Shown one piece after another: positions 43,968 through 52,351 of a stretch of 64,000 nt of DNA. The DNA comes from Banduia mediterranea (GTDB lineage Bacteria; Pseudomonadota; Gammaproteobacteria; Nevskiales; Nevskiaceae), in contig NZ_JAVRIC010000015.1 in assembly GCF_031846245.1 (NCBI RefSeq), positions 29,346 to 93,345 of the forward strand, in the 5' to 3' direction. How positions within the stretch are numbered: position 1 is the first letter of the stretch; every line of letters starts with the position of its first letter. Both the position numbers and the translations under genes were made by a program. Below the pieces are notes generated by a model. The model was given only the letters and a program-made list of their open reading frames with translations. It was not told where the DNA came from and did no database searches.

Positions 43968-45943
43968 ACGTTGTTGTCGCGGTTGCGGTCCGGGATGAGG
44001 TGGTCCGGGTCGACGCTGACGCGGGCCACCGGGCGGTCGACGTGAATGCCGACCTCGGTCTTCTGCAGCCAGGCTTCCGCCGGCAGGCGTTCGCGTTGCT
44101 GCGTGCCGTCGGCGAAGTCGATTTGCACGGTCGCCGGCATCACCAGGCGGTCGAGGTTGGCGATGGTGACGGTGTAGCCCTTGGCATCGTCGCCGTCGAC
44201 CGCGTGGACGCCGGTGGTGGCCAGGTCCAGTGTCCAGTTGTTGAGATACCACCCGCGCCAGAACCAGCTCAGGTCCTCGCCGCCGGCGCTGTCCATGGCG
44301 CGGAAGAAGTCCGAAGGCGAGGGGTGCTTGAACGCCCAGTCGGCGATGAACTTGCGGAAGGCCCAGTCGAAGCGTTCGGGGCCGAGGATTTGCTCGCGCA
44401 GCAGGATCAGGCCCAGCGCGGACTTGTAGTAGCTGATCGAATGACGGTATTTCTCGGCGATGGCGTCGGCGCGGATCAGCGGGATCGGCGCCTCCGGGTC
44501 GCTCATGATGGGGATGATCTCCTCCACCGGGCTGCCGCCGCCGGGGGTGTATTCGGAGTCGCGCTTGGGGCCGAACTCGCCGTCGTTGAAATCGTCGGAT
44601 TCGTAGACGTCGATGAAGGTGTTGAAGCCTTCGTCCATCCACGCGCTGCGACGCTCGTCGAAGCCGACGATCATCGGGAACCAGGTGTGGCCGATTTCGT
44701 GCACGGTGATCCAGAACAGCTTGCCGCCGCCGTCCTTCATGCTGTCGAACAGGATGCCGGGATACTCCATGCCGCCGACCGGGCCACCGACGTTGATCGC
44801 CGCCGGGTAGGGATAGGGAAACCAGCGTTGCGAGAACTGCTCGACGGCGTGTTTGAGAAATTCGGTGGAACGGCCCCAGGCGTCGTCGCCGGCGCGTTCG
44901 GCCGGGTAGTAGGACATCGCCAGCGAGGTCCTGCCGCCAGGCAACTGGATGCGCGCGGCGTCCCAGACGAAGGCGGCGGAGGCGGCGAAGGCCGTGTCCC
45001 GCGTGTCCTGCATGTGATAGTGCCAGGTCAGCGGCTTTTCGCTCTGCGGTCGCGAGGCGGGGTCGCCGACTTCTTCCGGTGAGCGAATCATTACCGTGCG
45101 ATCGCTGCTGCGCGCCTGCTTCAGGCGTTGCCGCTGCTGCGCGGTGAGCACGTCCTGGGGGTTGACCAGTTCGCCCGAACCGGCCACCAGCATCGCCGCC
45201 GGGACGGTGATCCAGTAGTCGAAATCGCCGTATTCCAGATAGAACTCGGAGGCGAGATAGGGCAGCGTGTCCCAGCCGCGCTGGTCGTCGTAGACCGCCA
45301 TGCGCGGATACCACTGCGCGATGTCGTAGATCGGGCCGTGCTCGCTGTCGCCGATCGCGGTACGGCCGCCAAAGTCGCCGGGAATGTCGTAGTCGTAGTC
45401 GATGTGCAGCTTGAGATCGGCGCCGCCGGGCGGCAGGGGCTGGCGCAGCCGGACCTGCATGCGCGTGTCGTCGATCAGGTAGTCGGCCGGGTAACGCTGC
45501 CCGCCGACTTCCACCTCCACCTTGGCGAACCGGTAGCCCTCGGTGAACTTCGTGCGCGGCCAGCCGCTGGCGTGGATCGAACGCGCGTCCTTGCGGTAGA
45601 TGTTCTGGTCCAGCTGCAGCCACAGGCTGGCCAGCGCGTCCGGACTGTTGTTGGTGTAGTGGATGACTTCGCGGGCGCCGAGTTGCTGGCTTTCGGTGTC
45701 CAGGTCGGCGTGGATCGAGTAGTCCACGCGGTTCTGCCAGTAGTCGGGGCCCGGAGCGCCGTTGCCGGAGCGGTATCGGTTGGCTGCCTGCGGCAGGCTC
45801 AGGGGGGCGAAGGTTTCGCGCGGATCGTAGATCCCGGTGGCGGCCGGATTGCTGCCGGGTGTCGCCACGGTGGCGCAGCCACCCAGGCCTAGGCTGGCCA
45901 CCAGGCCGATTCTCAACGTGTGCAGGCACGACGTCTTGTTCAT
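43946..45943 (-). CDS. M1-family zinc metallopeptidase lipoprotein
   Basis: 665 residues from ATG 45943 (AAGGAC upstream). The signal peptide ends LGGC (Cys23), so the enzyme is probably lipid-anchored. The M1 zinc site is complete: HEIGH, 18 residues, then Glu (WMDEGF). The exopeptidase GAMEN-like motif is GGMEYPG. N-terminal beta domain residues (VDYSIHADLDTESQQLGARE) precede it. It likely trims peptides at the envelope. It lies just downstream of a TonB receptor on the same strand, suggesting peptide uptake and processing. Its 3' end abuts the hsdM scrap. Confidence 0.92.
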   Translation of the reverse strand: MNKTSCLHTLRIGLVASLGLGGCATVATPGSNPAATGIYDPRETFAPLSLPQAANRYRSGNGAPGPDYWQNRVDYSIHADLDTESQQLGAREVIHYTNNSPDALASLWLQLDQNIYRKDARSIHASGWPRTKFTEGYRFAKVEVEVGGQRYPADYLIDDTRMQVRLRQPLPPGGADLKLHIDYDYDIPGDFGGRTAIGDSEHGPIYDIAQWYPRMAVYDDQRGWDTLPYLASEFYLEYGDFDYWITVPAAMLVAGSGELVNPQDVLTAQQRQRLKQARSSDRTVMIRSPEEVGDPASRPQSEKPLTWHYHMQDTRDTAFAASAAFVWDAARIQLPGGRTSLAMSYYPAERAGDDAWGRSTEFLKHAVEQFSQRWFPYPYPAAINVGGPVGGMEYPGILFDSMKDGGGKLFWITVHEIGHTWFPMIVGFDERRSAWMDEGFNTFIDVYESDDFNDGEFGPKRDSEYTPGGGSPVEEIIPIMSDPEAPIPLIRADAIAEKYRHSISYYKSALGLILLREQILGPERFDWAFRKFIADWAFKHPSPSDFFRAMDSAGGEDLSWFWRGWYLNNWTLDLATTGVHAVDGDDAKGYTVTIANLDRLVMPATVQIDFADGTQQRERLPAEAWLQKTEVGIHVDRPVARVSVDPDHLIPDRNRDNNVYEAPTP

Positions 45944-46002
45944 GGTGTCCTTGAAATGAGGCTCGGCGGCGGGCGCGGGGCACCCGCCGCCGAGCCTGCG
46001 GT

Positions 46003-48651
46003 TCAGAAGAATCGCTTCGAATACGAAATCGTGACGAAGCGTCCGCGCAGATCGTGCATCGTCGGCACGAAGCCCTGAAAGGTCGCGGCGGAGAACGGCG
46101 GTTCCTCGTCGAGCAGGTTGACCGCCGAAAGCCGGATCGTATCCGACCACGGCGTGGTGTAGCGAACCTGCAAATCGAAGGTCAGCCAGGAGTCGACGGT
46201 ATTCGCGGCGGCGACGTCGCCGGCGTCCTCGTCATCGCGGAAGCTGTCGATGTAGTTGGCGGTGAGGGTGCTGCCCCATTGGTTGAGGCTCCAGTCCAGC
46301 GAGGCGGTGAAGCGGTTTTCGGGATGCTCGTAACCGCCTTGCAGGTCGCGCGTTTCTCCGCCCTTGCGCAACTGTTCGTCGAAGCTCAGCAAATAGGTGT
46401 AGGCGAGCGTGCCGCGCCAGTTGCCGTAGCCGCTGCGCTTGATATAGGTCACGTTGGCGTCGATACCGTCGGTTTTCTGTTTGGCGGCGTTGCGCAAGGT
46501 GTCGTGGATTTCGGTGATGCGGCCGGGTAGGCCGAGGTCGAGTTCCTCGGGCGTGGGGGCGGCGCGTTCCACCGTGCCGGCCGGCAGGCTGTCGGGGTCC
46601 GCCGCTTCCTGCAGCAGCAACTGGCGCGTGTCGGTGGTGATGCGATCGTCGATTTCGATGCGCCAGTAATCCACGGTGACGGCCAGCGGGTCGCTGACCT
46701 GCCAGACCACGCCGGCGCCCCAGGATTCGGCTTCCTCGGCATCCAGGTCTTCGTTGCCGGTGAACTGCACCGGCAGCTCGGACGGGTCGCAATAGTCCCC
46801 GGTATCCGGGCCGGCCAGCGCGCAGCGCCGCTCGTCCACCAGGATCGGGGACTCGGCGGTAGCGCCGAGGCCGATTTGCGACAGCGAAGGCGCGCGGAAG
46901 GCTGTGCCCCAGGATGCGCGCAGCGTGAGATTGTCCAGCGGCTGGTAACGCAGTGCCGCCTTCGGGTTCACGGTGGAACCGAAATCGCTGTAGTCGTCGT
47001 AGCGCACGGCGAGCTGCAGGTCGGTGCGCATCCACACCGGGATCTGCAGTTCCAGATAGCCGGACTGCACGTCGCGTTCGCCGTGGGCCTCGGTGGCCTC
47101 GGTGCCGATGATCAGGCCGCGCTGGAACTGCTGGTCCGGGGTGTCGTCGATCGCCTCCCAGCGCGCCTCGACGCCGGCGGCGACCCCGATCGGGCCGTAC
47201 GGCAGCTGGCCGACCGTGCCGGAAATGCTGCCGTCCACGGACTTGCTGGTGGATTCGCCGGAACGGATGGTGCGCACGGTGAAGGTATTGACGACATCGG
47301 GATCGTTGTCCGGCACGCCGAAGGGATTGAAGGCGCCGCTGCTGACGGCCGCCTGCGCCAGTTCGGAATTGACCATGCCGGCGACGCCCACCTGTTCCGA
47401 ATCGCTGCGCGCGTACTGGGCGCCGAGTTCCCAGTCCCATCGGTCGAAACGGCCGCGCAGGCCCTGCAGCACGCGCAGGTTGGTGGTGTCCACGTCGAAG
47501 GTGCGTGGCCCGGATTCGAGGAAGCGATAAACCAGACCCACATCCTGCCCGTAGGGATTGTCGGGGTGCGAGGCCGGTACGGTCACGTTGAGGAAGCTCG
47601 GGCTCGGCGCGCCCACCACCTGGCTGGTATTGCGCTGTGCCTGCAGTTCGGTGAAGGCGGTGAGCCGCTCGTTGAAATCGTACTGGTACATCACCAGGCC
47701 GCCGCCGCGCTCCGCTTCGCCGAGTGCGGCCTGCCACTGGATGTAGTCGTACTTGCAAAAGCCGCTGAGCAACAGGTCGTCAGGGCAGGCCGGGTCGGCC
47801 ACGTAACTGCCGTCCTGCAGCTGGTAGGTGCCGGGCGCGCCGATCGAGCTGAGCTGGTTGGTGCCGCCCTGCGAGGTATGGTCCAGCGTACTGGAAATGC
47901 TGCGGTCGGCATACATCAGCGGCGTGCGCTGGTAGTAGTCGAGCACCACCGTGGCGTGGCTCTTGGAGGTGCCGCCCGGGCTGCCGCCCCAGACCATGCT
48001 GGCGCGGGTTTCGTGCGCGTCCTCGCTGGCCGTGGTATCGCCGTAGGAGGCGGACAGTTCCGCCCCCTGGAAGTCGTCGCGCAGGATGATGTTGACCACG
48101 CCGGCGATGGCATCGGAGCCATACAACGCCGAGGCGCCGTCCTTGAGCACTTCGATGCGCTCGATCGCGGCCAGCGGAATCGTGTTGAGGTCGACGAAGG
48201 ATGTGGTGATGCCCTTGGCGTAGGGGCTGATCGCCACGCGCCGGCCGTTGAGCAGCACCAGGGTGGCGTCGGCACCGAGGCCGCGCAGGGAAATGCCGGC
48301 GCCGCCGGGCGAGGTGTCGTCCTGGTCGTTGCCCTGGGCCCAGAACGTGCCGGCGCCGGCCTCGGGCAGCAGGCGCAGCAGTTCGGTCAGCGAGCCGTAG
48401 CCGGAATTGTCGATCTGCTGGCGGTCGATGGAGATCACCGGGGACTGGCCTTCAACATCGATCTGGCGGATGCGCGAGCCGGTGACGAGAGTGTCTTGCA
48501 GCGCGGTACTGTCACTGTCGGCGCTTTCGTTGCCGCCGCCGTCCTGGCCGTAGGCGATTCCGCACAATGATGCACACAGGATGGCGGCGCCGGCCCGGCC
48601 CACAAGCACTGCGTAGGGACGAGACGGTCGGTTTTTCGGTTCTGGCTGCAT
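46003..48651 (-). CDS. TonB-dependent outer-membrane receptor
   Basis: 882 residues. A signal peptide (VLVGRAGAAILCASLCGIAY) precedes a plug domain with DTLVTGSRI (TonB-box-like region), SLTELLRLLPEAG, LRGLGADATLVLLNGRRVA, and IERIEVLKDGASALYGSDAI, then a long beta-barrel. The last residue is Phe (TISYSKRFF), as required for outer-membrane assembly. The style of plug is that of peptide/carbohydrate-type receptors rather than siderophore receptors. It precedes the M1 peptidase by 59 bp, so they are probably one operon for peptide uptake (inference). Confidence 0.93.
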   Translation of the reverse strand: MQPEPKNRPSRPYAVLVGRAGAAILCASLCGIAYGQDGGGNESADSDSTALQDTLVTGSRIRQIDVEGQSPVISIDRQQIDNSGYGSLTELLRLLPEAGAGTFWAQGNDQDDTSPGGAGISLRGLGADATLVLLNGRRVAISPYAKGITTSFVDLNTIPLAAIERIEVLKDGASALYGSDAIAGVVNIILRDDFQGAELSASYGDTTASEDAHETRASMVWGGSPGGTSKSHATVVLDYYQRTPLMYADRSISSTLDHTSQGGTNQLSSIGAPGTYQLQDGSYVADPACPDDLLLSGFCKYDYIQWQAALGEAERGGGLVMYQYDFNERLTAFTELQAQRNTSQVVGAPSPSFLNVTVPASHPDNPYGQDVGLVYRFLESGPRTFDVDTTNLRVLQGLRGRFDRWDWELGAQYARSDSEQVGVAGMVNSELAQAAVSSGAFNPFGVPDNDPDVVNTFTVRTIRSGESTSKSVDGSISGTVGQLPYGPIGVAAGVEARWEAIDDTPDQQFQRGLIIGTEATEAHGERDVQSGYLELQIPVWMRTDLQLAVRYDDYSDFGSTVNPKAALRYQPLDNLTLRASWGTAFRAPSLSQIGLGATAESPILVDERRCALAGPDTGDYCDPSELPVQFTGNEDLDAEEAESWGAGVVWQVSDPLAVTVDYWRIEIDDRITTDTRQLLLQEAADPDSLPAGTVERAAPTPEELDLGLPGRITEIHDTLRNAAKQKTDGIDANVTYIKRSGYGNWRGTLAYTYLLSFDEQLRKGGETRDLQGGYEHPENRFTASLDWSLNQWGSTLTANYIDSFRDDEDAGDVAAANTVDSWLTFDLQVRYTTPWSDTIRLSAVNLLDEEPPFSAATFQGFVPTMHDLRGRFVTISYSKRFF

Positions 48652-48892
48652 CGGGCTCCCCTAGTGACTGTGACGAACAAACCGTTTCGCGTTTCGCGTT
48701 TCGTAGCCCAAGCAGCAATATGCGTGCCGTTAGCGTGAAACAACACGGGGTTGCGGACACAGCAAAGCTTCGCGACTCCATTCGCGGCTCCAAAAGAGCA
48801 CGAAACCAGCCCGGTCAACATGCGGCTCCTCCGCCAAGCGCCACCCCTGGCGCCTTTAACGTCGGTCACAGCTGCTGAGCGATGCACTCAAT

Positions 48893-49264
48893 ATGTTTCA
48901 TCATCTGGCCAAGGCCGGCATTCCCATGGATGAGCTGCTGGAAGTGGTGGTGTTGTTGCGTGCCAATGTCGAACGCGCAGCCGGGGAAATGGTGCTGCTG
49001 GTCGAGCGCCATATTGTTGAGCGCTATGGCGATGAGATGCTGCCGGCGGAGGATATGTCGCAGCTTGGGGATTTGATCTGGCGGCTTCGGCCGCTGGTGG
49101 AAATGGCCGGGCACGCCGAAGCCGCACGCGCCATGGAAATCGCGGCCAGCAGTCATCTGGGTGACCGGCTCGGTACCATTCTGGAAAAGATGCAGCATCC
49201 ACCTGAGACGACGACGGCGACCGATGCTAGACCGCAGCGCCGTGGCAGGCATTCAGACCGGTAA
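48893..49264 (+). CDS. Hypothetical helical protein, possibly the C-terminus of a broken regulator
   Basis: 123 residues. Helices HHLAKAGIPMDELLEVVVLL, AAGEMVLLVERHIVERYGDE, and LGDLIWRLRPLVEMAGHAEA are strongly amphipathic. Codons just before the ATG (QLLSDALN) also read as helix until a stop at 48857, which hints that the gene once extended further upstream. The pattern resembles the ligand-binding part of MerR-like regulators, but this is not certain. The 3' end overlaps the convergent sensor kinase gene. The region 48652-48892 upstream holds no recognised feature. Confidence 0.5.
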   Translation: MFHHLAKAGIPMDELLEVVVLLRANVERAAGEMVLLVERHIVERYGDEMLPAEDMSQLGDLIWRLRPLVEMAGHAEAARAMEIAASSHLGDRLGTILEKMQHPPETTTATDARPQRRGRHSDR

Positions 49265-50578
49265 TTTCAGTATCACGGCGGCGCCGCCCAGGGAGCTGCG
49301 ATCCAGGCGTAGCTCGCCTTCGTAGGCGCTGACGATTTCCGCGGCGGCGCTGAGGCCCAGGCCCTGCCCCGATACACGCTCGTCGGCCCGCGCACCCCGG
49401 GCCAGCAGAGACTCCGGTGACTTGGGAAAGCCAGGACCGTCATCCTCGAAGCGCAGTTCGATTTCGCGGCCTTGCACCAGGGCCTGAACGAGCACCTGGT
49501 GCACGCACCATTTGGACGAGTTGTCCATGATGTTGCCGATCAGTTCGTAGAGGTCCACATCATCCGCGCGCAGGCGCAGCGTGTGTGGCGCCTGTACCTC
49601 AAATCTGATGCCCTTGTGGCGATAGACCTTGGCGAGTGCGTTGATGGTCTTGTCGATGATCGGGCGCAGGGGAATGGGTTCCGACAGCGTACGTCGACCG
49701 GTGGCGGCGGCGCGACTGAGCTGGTACTCGCTGATTTGCTGAATGCGGTCGATCTGCTCTCGCAGGCGCGACCGCAGCAGCGGATCCTCGGTTTCCTCGA
49801 GCAGGCCGTGCAGTACCGCCAGCGGAGTCTTGAGGCTGTGGGCGAGATCGCCCATGGCGTTGCGATAGCGCGTGAGGCGGCCGCGTTCGTTGCGCAGCAT
49901 CAAGTTAAGGGCATCGGTCAAGGGCTGGATTTCGCGCGGATAGGCGCTGTCGATCGTTTCCTGCCGACCTTGCTCGATGTTGTTCAATTCGGTCACTAGA
50001 CGCCGTGTCGGCGTGATGACCCAGTCCAGCACCAGCACCAGAACCACCAGCAGTCCGATCGCCGCCACGCCCATCCACAACCACAGAGTGGCCCTGAATT
50101 GTGAAAGCTGACGATCGTAGCCCAGCGAATTTTCATGCACGATCAGCGTGAATGTGCGCGCCTCCGCATCCAGTCCGATCCACTTGAGGCCGTAGGCGCC
50201 GATGAAGCTGCCGTCCTCATCGTCCCGCTGAAAGCGGAACGAGCTGATGTCGGGTGACAGACTCGGCGGTGGTTCATACAAGGCGCTCGGCGACTGCCAG
50301 CTGATGCTGCCGTCCGAGTCGAGTATCCATGCGTACATGCCGGATTGCGGCTGAGAAAGCCGCGCATCCGGCAGGTCGAAGTCTGCAATCGTCAGATTGT
50401 CACGGGCTCCCAGCTCGGCCTGGCCAAGCAGCGCGAACACCATGCCGCGCAATTTTTCCTGCTGCGCCTCAATCGCGGCGCCGCGAAACGCCTGTTCGAG
50501 ACTCGCGCCACAGATCAGGATGAAGCCTGTGAGTACGATCGCCCCGGCGAGCAGCAGTCGCGTTCGCAGGGATTGCAT
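49253..50578 (-). CDS. Sensor histidine kinase, PhoQ-like
   Basis: 441 residues. Two membrane helices (about 8-26 and 165-188) frame a periplasmic sensor of about 140 residues. A HAMP-like linker leads to the H-box GDLAHSLKTPLAVL with phospho-acceptor His247, the N-box LIGNIMDNSSKW, and G-boxes DDGPGFP and GQGLGLS. H-box and sensor resemble PhoQ. It autophosphorylates and passes the phosphate to the response regulator gene 11 bp upstream on the same strand. PhoQ-type sensors detect Mg2+ or antimicrobial peptides; the signal here is inferred. Confidence 0.9.
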   Translation of the reverse strand: MQSLRTRLLLAGAIVLTGFILICGASLEQAFRGAAIEAQQEKLRGMVFALLGQAELGARDNLTIADFDLPDARLSQPQSGMYAWILDSDGSISWQSPSALYEPPPSLSPDISSFRFQRDDEDGSFIGAYGLKWIGLDAEARTFTLIVHENSLGYDRQLSQFRATLWLWMGVAAIGLLVVLVLVLDWVITPTRRLVTELNNIEQGRQETIDSAYPREIQPLTDALNLMLRNERGRLTRYRNAMGDLAHSLKTPLAVLHGLLEETEDPLLRSRLREQIDRIQQISEYQLSRAAATGRRTLSEPIPLRPIIDKTINALAKVYRHKGIRFEVQAPHTLRLRADDVDLYELIGNIMDNSSKWCVHQVLVQALVQGREIELRFEDDGPGFPKSPESLLARGARADERVSGQGLGLSAAAEIVSAYEGELRLDRSSLGGAAVILKLPV

Positions 50579-50589
50579 GCGACAGCTGC

Positions 50590-51279
50590 TTAGGCTTCAG
50601 CATTCGCGCGCGGCAACACCCAACGATAGCCCTGTCCACGCAAGGTCTCGATCGGATGCAACTGATCTTCCGGATCGAGCTTGGTACGCAGGCGTCGAAT
50701 GAAAACCTCGATCACGTTGCTGTCGCGTTCCTCGTCATCGCTGTAGAGGTGTTCGGACAGTACGGTCTTGGAGATGACGTCGCCCGCATGCAGCAACAGG
50801 TATTCGAGCACGCGATATTCATAGGCCGTCAGCTCGATCTTGTCGCCATCCGACGTCAATTGCTTGGCCTTGGTGTCCAGGGCGAAGGGCCCGGATTCGA
50901 GCACTGAATGTGCCCAACCGCCGCTACGCCGCAACAAGGCGCGCGAGCGTGCCATCAGCTCTTCCTTGTGGAAGGGCTTCACCAGGTAGTCGTCGGCGCC
51001 GGCTTCCAGGCCTTCGACCTTGGTCTGCCAGTTGTCGCGTGCCGTCAGGATCAGGATCGGGTAGTCGCGACCGACCTTGCGGGCTTCGCGAATGATCTCG
51101 ATGCCCGGCGTGCGCGGCAGGCCGAGGTCAATGACGGCGAGGTCGAGCGGGTACTCCACGGCCAGATAGCAGCCCTGTTCGCCGTCTGCGGCGACCTCGA
51201 CGGTAAATCCGTCTTCCTGGAAATAACGGGCTATCTGACGGCGCAGGTCCGGTTCGTCTTCAACGATTAGTACTCGCAT
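50590..51279 (-). CDS. OmpR/PhoP-family response regulator
   Basis: 229 residues. The receiver has the acidic cluster EDEP, phospho-acceptor Asp51 (VIDLGLP), Thr in LTARDN and Lys in DDYLVKPF. The C-terminal winged helix (LTAYEYRVLEYLLLHAGDVI; VIEVFIRRLRTKLD) is OmpR-type. The close similarity to PhoP and the PhoQ-like partner support an envelope or divalent-cation response. A PepSY-like gene lies 42 bp upstream and the kinase follows, so three or four genes are probably one operon. Confidence 0.93.
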   Translation of the reverse strand: MRVLIVEDEPDLRRQIARYFQEDGFTVEVAADGEQGCYLAVEYPLDLAVIDLGLPRTPGIEIIREARKVGRDYPILILTARDNWQTKVEGLEAGADDYLVKPFHKEELMARSRALLRRSGGWAHSVLESGPFALDTKAKQLTSDGDKIELTAYEYRVLEYLLLHAGDVISKTVLSEHLYSDDEERDSNVIEVFIRRLRTKLDPEDQLHPIETLRGQGYRWVLPRANAEA

Positions 51280-51321
51280 GGTCTCTTGGTTCTGGTCATT
51301 ATGAAAATCTGTCGGCGCAAT

Positions 51322-51642
51322 TCAGCGCGCCGGTAGCTGGACAATCCGGACTTCTCCGTCCTTGAGCAGCTTCACCCGGTACTTGTCCTTGATCAGCCGC
51401 ACCGAAAGCACGCGGCCTCCATATTGCTTCTGTGCATCCTGCGCCGCCTCGCGCGGTGCGCGCGGCGGCGCAGTCGGGCCCGGTTCGCGGGTCAGTGCAG
51501 CGGCGTCGAGTCCTGGTTTCGAAATGGATTCGACGCCGCTGAGCGAGGGCGCGATGTCGCCGATACGCGGTCCCTGTGCCACGGCCGCAGGCGCGAGAGC
51601 CGAAATCAGCAATGCGGCGACGATCGTGTAGCGCTCGATCAT
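51322..51642 (-). CDS. Secreted PepSY-like protein
   Basis: 106 residues with a signal peptide (IVAALLISALAPAAVAQG). After a Pro/Ala-rich middle, the C-terminal 45 residues (AAQDAQKQYGGRVLSVRLIK then DKYRVKLLKDGEVRIVQL) match the PepSY fold seen in peptidase inhibitors and sensor-associated proteins. Small PepSY proteins often sit beside PhoPQ-like systems and may modulate the periplasmic sensor (inference). It is the gene immediately upstream of the response regulator. Confidence 0.75.
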   Translation of the reverse strand: MIERYTIVAALLISALAPAAVAQGPRIGDIAPSLSGVESISKPGLDAAALTREPGPTAPPRAPREAAQDAQKQYGGRVLSVRLIKDKYRVKLLKDGEVRIVQLPAR

Positions 51643-51666
51643 GAACGGTCCGAATATCGGTCCGTA

Positions 51667-52254
51667 TCAGTAGCGGACCGGGCGCACGTTCACATCAACC
51701 GGAATGCGTGCGCCCGGGTCGTGCGGCCAGCGGGTCTGAAAGATACGGCCGTTGTAGCGGTAGCTCACGTCATAGCCGTCGAGCGCGGTTTCGTAGCGGT
51801 AGTCGCGCACGGTTCTACAGCGGGTCTGGTAGGTGTATTCGTCACCGTAGCCGGAGGCGCTTCGGTTGCCGTAACTGCTGCCGATGGCGGCACCGGTCAC
51901 GGCACCCGCAACACGGGCAACATCGCGCCCGGTGCCCTTGCCGATCTGGTTGCCGGCCACGTAGCCAAGTATGCCGCCAATCAGGGTGCCGCCGGTCTCG
52001 CCAATACGAGCGCTGCTACGTGTTGGCACCCGTTCGTCGTAGCACTGCTCGTGTGACACCGGCACGCGGATCTCGCGATACACCGGACGCGACTCCACAA
52101 CTTCCGCGAATTCGCTGTGGCCGTAGCGCTCCTGACCATAGACGGACTGCCCGTAGGCGGGATAGTCACCACGGTCGTGATTGTAGTGGCCGGCAAAAGC
52201 CAGCGGCGACACCAGCAAGGCTGCCGCGATCGCGGCACCGATCAGTGTGTTCAT
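51667..52254 (-). CDS. Glycine-zipper 2TM-domain surface protein
   Basis: 195 residues with a signal peptide (MNTLIGAAIAAALLVSPLAF). The centre is a glycine-zipper pair (GGTLIGGILGYVAGNQIGKG; VARVAGAVTGAAIGSSYGNR), the 17-kDa-antigen/SlyB type, flanked by Tyr/Arg-rich stretches with a Cys pair (EQCYDERV, RCRTVRDY). Such proteins associate with the outer membrane, and SlyB belongs to the PhoP regulon in enterobacteria. Its position just upstream of a PhoPQ-like operon fits that theme. Confidence 0.85.
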   Translation of the reverse strand: MNTLIGAAIAAALLVSPLAFAGHYNHDRGDYPAYGQSVYGQERYGHSEFAEVVESRPVYREIRVPVSHEQCYDERVPTRSSARIGETGGTLIGGILGYVAGNQIGKGTGRDVARVAGAVTGAAIGSSYGNRSASGYGDEYTYQTRCRTVRDYRYETALDGYDVSYRYNGRIFQTRWPHDPGARIPVDVNVRPVRY

Positions 52255-52351
52255 TGCTCCCTCATGCGCATTCGGACACTCGTATGCGAGCGTAGCGGAA
52301 TCTAGGTCGGCCGCGCTGAATCACTACTGAACCCAGTGGCCCACGCACGGT

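Noticed and set aside
46876..48570. A 564-codon plus-strand open frame opposite the TonB receptor
   Set aside because: Antisense shadow of a certain gene, with no domain signature.
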